Shown: piece after piece, positions 31,153-41,297 of the stretch
Position numbering within the stretch: the first letter of the stretch is position 1
Layout: every line of letters begins with the position of its first letter
Assembly: GCA_029834535.1 (NCBI GenBank)
Contig: JAQMWT010000140.1
Coordinates: 1-64,000, forward strand
Length of the DNA: 64,000 nt
DNA from: Chrysophaeum taylorii
Taxonomy: Eukaryota > Sar > Pelagophyceae > Pelagomonadales > Pelagomonadaceae
Direction: 5' to 3'
Notes under the pieces: generated by a model
What the model was told of the DNA's origin: nothing
What the model saw: the letters and a program-made list of their open reading frames with translations, nothing else
The model's database searches: none
Position numbers and translations under genes: made by a program

Positions 31153-32403
31153 GTGAACCGTAGGCCCAACTACAATAATGATGCCCAAGTCAAGGTTGCA
31201 AAAAGCAAGACCCGGATAACAAGAGTTCAGCCTTACGGCGGCGGCGCCGGGGCCAATAAGGGGACGTTCTTGGTGTATGTCAAAGGTGACAACAATCAGC
31301 AACTTACGTCCGTCGTTGTTATCGGGCAGAAGGGATACGTGAATTTTGAAGATTCGGAGCAACTCGACGTACTTTCCTGTAGCTGTGGCAACTACGCGTT
31401 CTCTCGCTTGCCGTGCGTTTGCATGATTGGAGCTCAGATAGCTCGCGGTGAGCATGCTGAGGATCTCTATCCACTTTGGACCACGACGCAGCGTTGGGAA
31501 AATCAATATCGGGTCGGGGGGGTGTTTCCGATTCTCAACGCAACGGAAATTGAGTCGGCGCAAGGAGAAATTGAAGCCGAATGCAAAGAAGCTGGTGAGG
31601 AGTTTGAGCCTTGGCTGCCATCCGCGATCGGGCCCCGACGGACAGGCAGGCCAAAGACCGACCAACGCCAAGAATCCTCGCTGCGGAAGAATACGGGGTC
31701 GGGGTCAAAGAAGGACCGGAAGCGAGCACGAAAAGAAATGGCCAAGACGTTCGCCGGGTTGGACCCAGAAGGAACTGCAGCCCGGGTCGCCAGTAAAAAG
31801 CGGAGGAAAGGAGGCCGCAAAGCAACCGAGCCTCCCGAGCCTACCGAGCCTCCCGCGTCTACCAAGCCTACCGAGCCTCCCGCGTCTCCCGCGTATACCG
31901 AGCCTCCCGCGTCGACCGAGCCTCCCGCGTATACCGAGCCTCCCGCGTCTACCGAGCCTCCCGCGTCGACCGAGCCCCCAAACAAGCAGCAGAAAGAGTC
32001 GTCTACAAGCTCGTTTCCTCCCTGGTGGCCAACAGACAAAGAAGCGTGGGACCGTGCGCGCGCCGAGCTCACCACCACCCTCAATATGCTTACGGCGCGC
32101 GGAAGGAGTTTCAAATCAGTCCGGGTGATGGCTTCGGATGTGCCATATCCCGCTGCGCAGCCTAAACACTACGTTCCTGGAACAGTCACCTACGCCAGAA
32201 ACAAGTTCGCCGTCACGTACGACAACGGGGACGATACGGAGCGATATGATGCGAACGACGAAGACAAGGGAATCCTTGCCGAGCTGAGTATGGGGTACTT
32301 CTTACCTTTCGAGAACGATTCAGTGCGATATTCGAAGCCGAGTTCAATGATGTGTGTTTTTATGGGAGTGTCCAAGAATGTTTGTAGCAGCGAGCTCGTG
32401 TGA
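31153..32403 (+). CDS. SWIM-finger and Tudor-like C-terminal part of the MULE protein
   Basis: 416-codon frame without a usable ATG at its start; an acceptor CCGTAG just before 31162 suggests that it is a 3' exon of the transposase gene. Near residues 75-95 is VLSCSCGNYAFSRLPCVCMI, a SWIM finger in which the final His is replaced by Cys (C-x-C ... C-x-C). Residues about 225-280 are tandem T-E-P-P-A-S/Y repeats from an 18-bp minisatellite. Residues about 340-385 (YVPGTVTYARNKFAVTYDNG, then DDTERYDA) resemble a Tudor/SGF29-like barrel, a fold that reads methylated histones or arginine. SWIM is usual in MULEs; a Tudor-like tail is not. Confidence 0.6.
   Translation: MNRRPNYNNDAQVKVAKSKTRITRVQPYGGGAGANKGTFLVYVKGDNNQQLTSVVVIGQKGYVNFEDSEQLDVLSCSCGNYAFSRLPCVCMIGAQIARGEHAEDLYPLWTTTQRWENQYRVGGVFPILNATEIESAQGEIEAECKEAGEEFEPWLPSAIGPRRTGRPKTDQRQESSLRKNTGSGSKKDRKRARKEMAKTFAGLDPEGTAARVASKKRRKGGRKATEPPEPTEPPASTKPTEPPASPAYTEPPASTEPPAYTEPPASTEPPASTEPPNKQQKESSTSSFPPWWPTDKEAWDRARAELTTTLNMLTARGRSFKSVRVMASDVPYPAAQPKHYVPGTVTYARNKFAVTYDNGDDTERYDANDEDKGILAELSMGYFLPFENDSVRYSKPSSMMCVFMGVSKNVCSSELV
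31835..31978. repeat. 18-bp coding minisatellite (T-E-P-P-A-S)
   Basis: About eight units of GAGCCTCCCGCGTCTACC and variants within the MULE C-terminal frame. It keeps the frame open, which suggests recent selection or recent expansion. Confidence 0.85.
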
Positions 32404-33040
32404 CCCCACGGTCCTATCGGGCATGTACACCCAATGCACTCGACACGGAAACAACAGGCTTCGTGCAGGAATCCAATCAATCAGGACGGCCTACGCGTGC
32501 TCCACCGGCCGGAAAGCCTCGCTCCAAGAAAAGGACCCAGTGCGCCATGTTCTCCGCTCGTTCAACAAGGCTCACAGGTGACTTGTTTATTTCCAAGCTC
32601 CCGCGTCGACTTCAAATCCATGGTTCATTAACGCCCGGGGGGCACTTCGACCTAGCCGTGTGGTTGCCTCGACAAGACCGCCGACGACAACCTCCACAAC
32701 ACTATCAAGAGGCACCCTCCTTAGAACCTCTGATGCGCGCTCTCGACCCTGAATCGATTCGCAAAGACGCTCTCCCTCTCGGATTTTGGGATCCAGAATG
32801 GGGTGATCCGTGTCACGCTGACCATTTACCTTTGTCTTTTGGCGTCTGCCTCTTGCCGAAGAATGGCGGACGACCACGGCAACAGCACCATGGTGAGTCG
32901 CGGTATTGGATGCTCCTACGATGGAAGGTGCGAGAATAGGCCCAGCTTTACCGCGTCAAGCCGTGGGAAACTGCTGGCGAGGCCGCGCGTCGCAGCCCTC
33001 AATATGCGAAGCTCCTTGCGTATCGCCGCGCTGCCTTAGG
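32404..33040. other. 3' internal region of MULE copy A
   Basis: Open frames at 32400-32939 include KDALPLGFWDPEWGDPCHA, which reappears as LPLGFWDAECGDPSHA near 35270-35310 in copy B. Shared by both copies, but stops interrupt it. No domain is recognised. Confidence 0.4.
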
Positions 33041-34219
33041 ATCTCCTTCTAAGGCGGTCATGGGGGGGTGTCCATGCCGCGCGTGTAACGCCACGGTAGA
33101 TTCTGCGTAGCTGCAGCACCTAGCTTTCGTTTTAAAAGCATTTTCGCACCAAAAGCGCTCACGCGCCCCCTTAAAAAGCCTCCTTAAGTTTGATTTAAAA
33201 GGCCGAAGTTTGGTCAATACTGTGGAAGTTTGAGGAGTAGTGACCAAACTTGTTGACCAAACTTACAAGGAAATTAGTCAAACTTGAAGGGTTGATTGAT
33301 CAAACTTAATGCAACTTCGGAGTGACCAAACTTAACTGACCTAACTTCTATGGAAAGTGACCACACATGTGAGTTTTTCCTTAATCATACATCAAAATCG
33401 AGCAAACATGAGAGAAATTCACCAAACTTTTTGACCAAACTTGACGGATCCCTTATTATTATTATTATTATTATTAGGGAAAAGTCAAGTTTCCAACCAC
33501 CATATATGTTTGGTCACCGTAAACCCTCAACAAGTTTGGTCACTTAAGTTTAGTCAATCCGTATCTTGGCTGACTCAACTTGTACTCTTAGAGAGCAAAC
33601 ATACTGTTCGCTGACAAAACAAGGCCCGCCGTGATCAAGCTTTCAGCGGTTCTGCACGTCGCACTGAGACTCCGGAGCGTCCTTCGACTTCGAAACGAAC
33701 ACGGTATCGATGCGGGTTTCGTCGCTCAGGTCGAGCGGGAGCGTGGTGGTAACACGCCGACGTCGGTTGACCACGACGCCGAGAAAGAAAACAAGAAATC
33801 GCGTGCCCAGACGAAGGTAAACGACTATGAGAGATCGCCGAGTACGCTGTCGCAGCTCAGAGCGCGCAAATGCGAGGCTCCACTTTACTCGATCTAACCA
33901 AGATGCCAAGTTCAGCATGTGTGTTCTCGAGGCCGACTTGCAGCAGATGATGTTCGACACGGGCGGCAAGTTGATGGCATGTAAAACATGGTCTACAGCG
34001 CGACAGCGCTGTCGTTCAAGTGCTATATGCAAGATGCAGCTTTTATGTGCGTGCTGGTCGTTGTGATGTGCAAGTAGACAATACCGTCACGTGTGCTAAA
34101 AGGCACACCTGCTCCGAACCTGCTTGCCGACAAAGATCCAGCTATCGCGCGAAGCACTTCTGCGAGGCCGTGTCGGTCCTCATCAAGGGCTTTGTGGAGG
34201 GCAAGTCAGGCGGCTCGGT

Positions 34220-34507
34220 GACCGGTTAGCACCCGGAAAGTCCGCGCTGGGATGGGGTTCGCTCGGTTGGGCAGAGCGCGACGGACAGGTCGATTGTTCG
34301 TGGACCAGCACGTCCGCGGCCTGCGACGCTTTTGCACGACCTCGCACAAGACCGCGCAGTGGCGGTCCACCATCAACAAGTCCGTCCTCGTCCCTCGCCT
34401 CTGCCCCAACTGCGTGATTTTCCTCCGTGATTCCGTACCGGCTCCTGCCGCTCCGGCCTGGCTCCCATGCTCGGGAGAGGTCTGAAGTTAGTTAGTTAGT
34501 TAGTCAG
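34220..34507 (+). mobile_element. 5'-truncated LINE-tail insertion nested in MULE copy B
   Basis: The insertion is flanked by a direct repeat GTCAGGCGGCTC (34208-34219 and about 34508-34519), present once in MULE copy A as GTCAGGAGGC. It ends in (GTTA)n. Its last 75 bp match, inverted, positions 40317-40395. Direct repeat of about 12 bp, short tandem-repeat tail and 5' truncation are the hallmarks of target-primed LINE insertion. Confidence 0.65.
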
Positions 34508-34819
34508 TCAGGCGGCTCTTCTCGGCATATGCGTTTGATAGACATCTGCAACAATGTCATCCGCTAAAGGCACGAGATGACGAACCGGGATCGTTCGCTG
34601 TAGTCTGTCATAAACATCGAACTAATAAGGCGCATCCGAATAATCTTGGGCGACGAAACAGCGTGGTATCAGCGTTGTCTTGCGCAGGCCTTGTTTGTAT
34701 ATGTTGTTCTGCGAGTGTTCGCATGTTGATGCGTGTGTATGGTCAAACTTGGAGGCATTCAATTTGGTGTGATCAAATTTCGAACAATCACATCAAACTT
34801 GTCATATTTTAGACTGTCA

Positions 34820-35200
34820 GTATGACTGGGTTAGAATTACAGGGGTGGTGTCGGCGATCTTCCGGAACGAGGCTGTCGACGTCTTGACATCCCTTCGCGC
34901 CGCAGCTTGTATTTGCCGACTTTCTCGTACAGTGCTCGACGGTGCGGCAGCAGCTCCCGGGGAGATCTTGCGGCAGGGCGGGGTTGTCGAGATGCGCGAG
35001 GAGGAGGAGGATAAGGAGGTGTTCTCTTACGGTCGTGCGAGTTGTTTATGCTGGCGTAACGGCACGTGCTCGCGTTGCCGTCCCATGATCAAGCTGGACA
35101 GCTAACTCCGGATCGGGTACGCGACGGTGAGGAACTCGTGAACGTGGTCCTGTACGGTCCCGCACAAGTTTGGGACTACAATCTTTGGGTTCTCGAGGGG
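34820..35200 (+). other. Segment unique to MULE copy B
   Basis: About 380 bp with no counterpart in copy A. It includes an open stretch (ELVNVVLYGPAQVWDYNLW near 35130-35190) of unknown origin. It may be filler from repair or captured host sequence. Confidence 0.45.
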
Positions 35201-36071
35201 CGTTGCTCGCGCAGTTTCTCGAGGTCGTCGAGTTTCGCGTTCTCGACCCCGAGTCGATTATCAAAGACGCTCCCTCTCGGATTTTGGGATGCAGAATGCG
35301 GTGACCCGTCTCACGCAGTAAGTCTGGTGTCCGATGTCCGCTTGTTGCTGAAGAATTACGCACGACCACGGCAACACCACCATGGAGAGTCGCGGTTTGG
35401 GTGGCTTCTACGAACGATGGAAGGTACGAGAATGGGCCCAGCTTAAATACGCCAAGCCGTGGGAATCTGCTCTCGAGGCCGCGCTTCGCTACCCGCTCTC
35501 CTTGCGTATCGCCGCGCTGTCTTAGGATGGACCTCCTTCTAAGGCGGGCATGGGAGGGTGCCCATGCCGCGCGTGTAACGCGACGGTAGATTCTGCGTGG
35601 CTGCAGCACCTAGCTCTCGTTTTTAAAGCATTTTCGCACCAAAAGCGCTCACGCGCCCCCTTGAAAAGCCTTCTTAAGTTTTATTTAAAAAGCCGAAGTT
35701 TGGTCAATACTGTGGATGTTTGAGGAGTAGTGATCAAACTTGTTGACCAAACTTACAAGGAAATTAATCAAACTTGAAGAGTTGATTGATCAAACTTAAT
35801 GCAACTTCGGAGTGACCAAACTTAACTGACAAAACTTCTATGGAAAGTTACCACACTTGTGAGTTTTTCCTTAATCATACATCAAAATCGAGCAAACATG
35901 AAAGAAATTCACCAAACTTTTTGACCAAACTTGACCGATCCCTTATTATTATTACGGGAGAGAGAAATAATCAGTCAGCTTTGCAAGGAGAAACAGAGAG
36001 GGCGGCCGAAGCCGAAGCTGATGGATCAAGCGAGACACTTGGCCAGTTGGACGCTCTTGCGGGGCGGCTTT

Positions 36072-37455
36072 TTAGAGATGTATGATACTTTTCTCGACGA
36101 CTTCGTTGAGGTCGGCTGCGGGGGTGGTCGTGTTTAAGTCACCGAGCCAGGTCCTGACGACCTGCCACTTCGCGTGCAGGGCAGCGCGGGTTTTCATGAC
36201 AAAGATCGCAACGCCGTGTTGTGGAATGTCTTCGTTCGGGTTGCAGGCTTTGTAGTGGGCACGGACCGTCTGCCAAGCAACGATGACCTCAGCGGCACGC
36301 GTGTTGATTTCCGCACTCTGGCCCGCGCGATCAGGATGAGCCTCGAGAATTGACATTTTGAACTTGTCATGCGCCTGCGCATAAGTATCGTGTTCGAGAT
36401 CGATGTTCAGAATGGTGGCATGTTGCTCTAAGATCTCCTTCCTTGTCCGTTGCTCTGCGTCGCACTTGTGGCTATCCGCCTTTGAATCGACTATCATTTT
36501 TGTAAGGATATTAACTCCCTTGCGAGACAGCCAGTCGGCGATGAAAGCACCGGCGAGCGAAGCAAGCAACATTCCAACAGGACCAGTAAATGTGAAGATC
36601 GAGGCGCCAGCCCACGCGCCAAAGATTGCGCACGAGCAGCCCGCCAAGTGCTCGGAGACATTAACGGCAAATTGGACCCCGTCGATCGCGCCCGAACTCC
36701 ACCGGGCAAGTTCGTAGCCGAAGAATAGGCAAAATACTGCGAGATTTGTCAAACTGTTGGCGACTGTGATGTGCTGAACGCCATTCAAACCCGATGACAT
36801 TAGGTCTATTCCTTCGGCCACGACAGATAGAATCCCACGCGCCGCCAGCGCTTTGTCGGTTTTGTGCTCGAAAGTTCGTGCCACCAGTGCGCGCGCAGAA
36901 CTATTAAAGACCTCGGGCAATTGGATGCAGATTCGCGGATTCATCTTGATCAGGACGACGTGAAGGTTCTCATCCTTTATCAACTCGATGTAGATGAACC
37001 GTTGTGTGTCCTCGGACTGCGAGCTCAACATCGCCCTCATCCGCTCGACGTAGTTGGGTCCAGACTCGGCCGCGAGTAACATTGCCGCGTGGATGGCATC
37101 TATGTCGACTTCGTTTTTTGCATCATGCAGCGATTGCTCAACGTTGTCCAACACCACCCGAACGTCTTCTTCTTCAGCTCGACGGATCGTTGTTGGTAAC
37201 AGTTGCAGTGAGCGCATATTTTTCACTGCAATGGCGGGTCGCTGGCAGAAGCAAACGAAGGGGCGATGGCGTGTTAGAGCTCGCTTCTTTTGGTCTTCGA
37301 CGCAGTCAGTCAAGGCACATGTATCGATGCCCGCACGGCTCGAACTCGGCCTCCACCAGCTTATCATAGCAGACGATGCACCTTTCGCGGCTCCTCTCTT
37401 CGTCATCGGCAGTGATCTCGGGCGCATCTGAATACGCGATATCGTACGTCGCCAT
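36072..37455 (-). pseudogene. RING-finger plus J-domain protein, frameshifted by a 4-bp duplication
   Basis: From the ATG at 37455 the frame encodes RERCIVCYDKLVEAEF and PCGHRYMCLD, a RING of the C3HC4 type, then stops. At 37303-37312 the tandem CAGTCAGTCA adds four bases; without one GTCA unit the frame would run on through CVEDQKKR and FVCFCQRPA to the stop at 36072, about 459 residues. The long downstream part has a hydrophobic Gly/Ala-rich region (IFGAWAGASIFTFTGPVGML) with small-residue spacing that suggests membrane insertion, and a C-terminal J-domain-like helix pair with HPD (ILEAHPDRAGQSAEI). J domains stimulate Hsp70; RING domains recruit E2. Sequencing error, a null allele and a pseudogene are all possible. 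An independent start at 37427 has no RING. Confidence 0.6.
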
Positions 37456-37651
37456 GATCTTCTTTTTCTCGTCCTCTCAATCAGACATGTTTATTAACAT
37501 GGCCGCACTCACGCTCTCGCCAAAATTGAGTGTGGCAAGAAGAAAAATATGGACTCAAATTATTAATGACACAGCAGCCACATTTTTTTTCGTTTCGGGC
37601 GGTTATTAATAAGTGACAGCTCACGCAAGAAACCCTCATTCGCTCACGTAT
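37456..37651. other. Intergenic, nothing recognised
   Basis: About 200 bp 5' of the RING-J gene, AT-rich near 37550-37610. It probably holds the promoter of that gene, but I see no specific motif. Confidence 0.4.
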
Positions 37652-38438
37652 CTACCCCTCGCCGACGCCCGCACTCCACCTCGCCTTCAACTTTATGACT
37701 TCACTCCCTATCCCGTTCCGAGCCCCGCGGGGCCTGTTCCGAGACCGCCTCGCAGAGTTTGGGCCCGTGCTGGGGTTTGTTTGTTGTTGCCAATTTCGCG
37801 GAGGGTGGTGACAACCTACATGGCCTTCTATTCTGTGTCGCGGGCGACTTGTAGGTCGCGGCGGCGTAAAGCGGCGAGACACCACCACCGATGGTGGTCT
37901 CGTAGTTATCAGCGCCGTTCTCGAGCAACAGGCTTGCCACGTCGACGTGACTCTCTTAAGAAAAGCGGCGAGTCGGTCGTCACTTGCGCCAGATAAGAAA
38001 GCTCGCGGCACGAGGGGGCCCTGTTGTTGGTCAACGTTCGCACCGCGCGACGTCGCCCACAAAAACAATTCCGTATTGCGATATACCATCTCGAGTTCAT
38101 TCATCGAGGAGGTGCCGTCGAGCTATTCTGCATCGCAAACAATCTCCACGATCGTTTGATTGTCGACGCCTTTGATGTGACAGCAACAAGAATGCGATGA
38201 ATTTATAGTTCCCGTCGGACCAGACGAATAGCGCCCTGCGTGCGTCATACATTGATCCCGTACTGGATTGTCGCAAATCCCAAAGTTTCACAGCGAAAAA
38301 GATCAAAGTGGCGCCGTCGGCCGCCAATACCTGCTGCTTAGTTTCAGGTCGCCGCGAGAGTCGCCCCAGCTGTCGCTCACGTCCGGGCCTTTGTTGTTGG
38401 TTGTTCAAAGGGATAAAACAACCGGCTGAGCTCTTCAC
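37652..38438 (-). pseudogene. Ankyrin-repeat-like gene relic
   Basis: Minus-strand fragments in alternating frames. Positions 37940-37850 read VASLLLENGADNYETTIGGG then VSPLYAAAT, a clear ankyrin hairpin (L-L-x-x-G-A-x ... T-P-L-x-x-A). Upstream pieces (38104-37990) contain LFLWATSRGANV, another ankyrin-like helix. Frames shift at least twice over 800 bp and no start is evident. Confidence 0.4.
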
Positions 38439-38697
38439 CCGAGAGAGAGTCGTTGCGCTGCGAAGAAAAAGATCTTTGACGACGTCGCCGCCGCCGCCGA
38501 GTTTGATTGATGAGGACGTGTTGTTTTCGTTCTGGTTGTTGTTGTGCGCGTTCTTGTGTCCGGAGCGAGGAGGTTAATGCTTTTAACAGTGAGTCCATCT
38601 GAGTGCGGGCGTTGGTGGTGATTGACGAAGATGCCTTTTTCGTTTTTTCCACGAGTATGCTAACCCCGCACGCAGTCCCGTCACAAACAAACCCTCG

Positions 38698-39336
38698 ATG
38701 GAGGAAGGGCTCGAGGCGCTCAGAAGCGCTGTTGCGGAGCTGGAGCGCGAGGGGCGATCATCGCGCGAGGCCTGGCGCAAGGCGGCGCGGGCTAACGCCG
38801 TGCGACGGCGCGCCGCGGCGGCCGTTCGGGCCCTCGAACGGGATGCGCGGACGGAGAGCGCCAAGGTGCGCGCGCGTCGCGGGGCCGTGCGGCTCCAAGC
38901 TCTCGGGGCGGCCCTCGGGCGTGCCGCGCGGAAGTGCGGTGCTGTAGGCGTCGCGCGCGTCGAGGAGCGGGAACGGTTGCTCGAGTCGTCCGACGCGGCC
39001 GAGACGACGGCGTCCTTCGCGAGGACCAGAGAGATGCTTTCGGCGGGCCTCGAGCAAATCGGCCAGGCTCACGACGCCGTCGACCGCGACGAGCAGGCCC
39101 TTCGGGGCGTCGAGACTTATCACAAGCGCATCGACGACGCGATGCGGGCCGCGAGACGACTCATTAGGAAACTACGACACAAGGAGCATCGCGAGCGCCT
39201 CTCGATGCGCGCCTCGCTCGCCTTTTTTTATCTGGTGGTCGCCTACATCGTCTACAGGCGACTCCCCTTCAAGTCCGTTTTTATCGCTGTCGTCCGACTC
39301 CTCCTCTTCCCCACGCACGCCCCCGACGAGCTCTAG
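38698..39336 (+). CDS. SEC20: SEC20/BNIP1-like SNARE
   Basis: 212 residues. Residues 1-95 are Ala/Arg/Glu-rich helices. Residues about 105-165 fit a SNARE-like heptad region (TREMLSAGLEQIGQAHDAVD, then VETYHKRIDDAMRAARRLIR). Residues about 178-200 are a C-terminal membrane anchor (ASLAFFYLVVAYIVYRRL). The last residues are PDEL, recalling the HDEL retention signal of yeast Sec20. Sec20 is the Q-SNARE for retrograde Golgi-to-ER fusion, working with Use1, Ufe1/Syntaxin-18 and Sec22. The call rests on layout plus heptads, not on a strong sequence match; another tail-anchored SNARE is possible. Confidence 0.55.
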   Translation: MEEGLEALRSAVAELEREGRSSREAWRKAARANAVRRRAAAAVRALERDARTESAKVRARRGAVRLQALGAALGRAARKCGAVGVARVEERERLLESSDAAETTASFARTREMLSAGLEQIGQAHDAVDRDEQALRGVETYHKRIDDAMRAARRLIRKLRHKEHRERLSMRASLAFFYLVVAYIVYRRLPFKSVFIAVVRLLLFPTHAPDEL

Positions 39337-39401
39337 TTGTTGTCGGTATGAGTGGGCTGTCGATCGTCTACGTAAATGGTGTATGAAGGATGTGTGTGGT
39401 G

Positions 39402-39622
39402 TGTGGGGTAGGAGGGATGTGCGTGACGGGCGTAGATAGGTATGCGGGACCTAGTCGGGGTCATCGCCGAGGCACGTAATTGGTGTCTTTAAAGGTCGAC
39501 TGCTAAGAGGGGTGTGTGCGTGTGGCGCGTGAAGGACGTGGGTGGTCTTGTGGGGTAGGAGGGATGTGCCTGACGGGCGTAGATAAATAAGTATGCGGGA
39601 CCTAGTCGGGGTCATCGCCGAG
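39402..39622. repeat. Direct repeat of about 70 bp (39402-39471 and 39550-39622)
   Basis: Both copies contain GTGGGGTAGGAGGGATGTG, GACGGGCGTAGATA and GCGGGACCTAGTCGGGGTCA. The second copy runs directly into the LINE-like coding relic. Probably the 3' untranslated part of that element in tandem. Confidence 0.8.
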
Positions 39623-40316
39623 TCGTGGGGCAGGCGAAGGGAGGACCAAGGGCCCCGCCTTGGTAGGTCGTACGCATGCTGCCGCCGGACCTATGTGCGA
39701 CGAGGGGTGACGTCCTGCTGGGTTCGGGCAGCCTCGGTGGGGCTCTCCGAGGCGGCGACATGGGTGAGGGCGGTGAGGGCACGGCGAGCCCGGCGGCCTA
39801 ATGCGTTGGCGATCCCCCACTCACGGTAGATGCGGCGAGTTTTTTTTGGGCCGCCTTTGCCTCTGTGAAGTTGGCGCAGCCGCTTGCCACCCAGGCTCGC
39901 GCAGCGACGCGCTCTGCGCGTGTTCGGGCGACGGCGTGGCACGCCGCGCTGGCCTCACCGAAGGCACCAAAGACGAGGCCGGCGACGGTGTCGTAGCTAC
40001 GTAACCGCTGTTCGACAGGGCCCAAGAAGCCAGACGGTGGTGCTGTACCCGGCTGGGGGATGATGGCGTCGATGCCGCGGGCGTGAGCGAGGTATTCGGA
40101 GTGGACTTGCGCTGCGCGCCGATCGACAGGCGACGGGTGGGAGGGATGTGGAGGGCGTGGGCGGTGTATAACGAACCCCAAGCGAGGGTTTTGAGGTCGT
40201 AGAGTTGGTCCTTGTTGTCGAGCGTGGTGAGGATGTCTGGGACGACTTGGCGTCGGGCGAGATTGCCTCGGTACCGGCCGTAGAGGCGCGTGCGAATGGT
40301 AGGGGCGACGACGTCA
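39600..40316 (-). mobile_element. LINE-type retrotransposon relic (RT C-terminal part)
   Basis: The minus frame 40181-39798 reads GPVEQRLRSYDTVAGLVFGA then FGEASAACHAVARTRAERVA, in the style of the region after the RT domain of algal non-LTR elements (G-L-V-F-G-A-x-G-E-A-S). The following frame continues with REWGIANALGRRARRALTAL. Frames are broken and no RT core (YADD) lies in the window. The family was recognised by wording, not by a full alignment. Confidence 0.45.
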
Positions 40317-41297
40317 GCAACTAACTAACTAACTTCAGACCTCTCCCGAGCATGGGAGCCAGGCCGGACCGACAGGAGCCAGTCCGGGATCACGGGCCTG
40401 TAGACGAGGAGCGCCGAAAGGTGGGTAGGAGAGTGATCATCAAGCTTGTCGCCATGCGACGAGGAGACCGCGATGTTACTGACAACCAACTCGTCGATAA
40501 CCTTCCGTCTGCGCCCCCCGGCCATACCCCGTCCCACTGCGAACGTTCCGGCTGCCAACCGGCCCGCCCGGGAGGCGAATAGGTGCCAACCTACGCCGGG
40601 AGGGCGGATGCCCTCGCAAGGCTCAGAATTCATGAGGCACCGTCCTCCATCGCAACCACGCGGTCGGCGATCAGGGTAAGCACGTCAGCAAAGATGCCGA
40701 AAACCTCGGACAGGGCCGGGATGCCGGCCTCTTTGACGATGCAGAGGACGCACTCGAGCAGGCCGTCATGCCAGGTGGCCCGCGCTTCTCCGCGGTTTTT
40801 AAGGTTGACCTGCGTGAGAAGCACCTTGACATTGAGCGTCGAGAACGACGTCAGTGCCCAGAATGCGAGTGCCCACGAGGCCCGAACAAGCTGGAGAGGG
40901 GTAGCCAAAATACTGGGCACACATCTCAGCCCAGCAGCGGTTGGGGATTTGAAGGGAGGAGCTGGGCCACGAGCTGATGAACGTGGTCGAGAAGCGATCC
41001 CATGAGGACGCCGCTACTCGAAGAGCATCGGTGATGGGAAGGGTGGCCGCAAGGCGCTGGAGTGCAGTGGCCCGAGCTGTCTGTCTCGCGCTGGGAGGTT
41101 AGAGCACGCTGCTGGACACTGTGGTATGAGCACGGGTGTCGAGATGGTGGGGTCGACATGGAGACGAATTCGTGGGAGAGAGGACCGTCGACGAGATGAA
41201 CGTTGGCGGGGTCGCCGGAACCAGCGCCGCCGTGGGAAGCCAGCGTGGTACGGAGATCAGCCCGAAGTCCGTCCCACCGTAATTTGTGTGTGGTCAA
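40317..41297 (-). mobile_element. Second LINE 3'-end relic with (CTAA)n tail
   Basis: Starts at the left with (CTAA)n (40319-40334), the reverse complement of the (GTTA)n tail of the nested insertion at 34507. The next 75 bp are shared, inverted, with 34430-34505 at over 90 percent by eye. Beyond that the two diverge, so these are copies of one family with different 5' parts. Minus-strand frames (40633-40325, 40920-40630, 41297-40926) are open but unassigned. Confidence 0.5.

Larger units (their letters stand above)
28590..33454 (+). mobile_element. MULE-like DNA transposon, copy A
   Basis: The left end reads TAGGGAAAAGTCAAGTTT and the right end, inverted, reads AAGGGATCCGTCAAGTTT: imperfect terminal inverted repeats. 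Both ends abut (ATT)n runs. The interior encodes a MULE-type transposase in several pieces and a SWIM-Tudor protein. Subterminal and internal regions are filled with dispersed copies of a GACCAAACTTG motif in both orientations. The last 400 bp (about 33040-33454) are nearly identical to 35530-35944, and the first 200 bp to 33475-33690, which defines a second copy directly downstream. Confidence 0.72.
33475..35944 (+). mobile_element. MULE-like DNA transposon, copy B (rearranged, non-autonomous)
   Basis: Same left end (TAGGGAAAAGTCAAGTTT) and right end as copy A, same orientation, separated from copy A only by about 20 bp of (TTA)n. It is collinear with the 5' third of copy A (33475-34815 against 28590-29760) and with the 3' region (about 35205-35944 against 32700-33454). 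The transposase core (about 29.8-32.7 kb of copy A) is absent and about 390 bp of unrelated sequence stands in its place. It carries a nested insertion at 34220-34507. It would need transposase from another copy to move. Confidence 0.72.
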
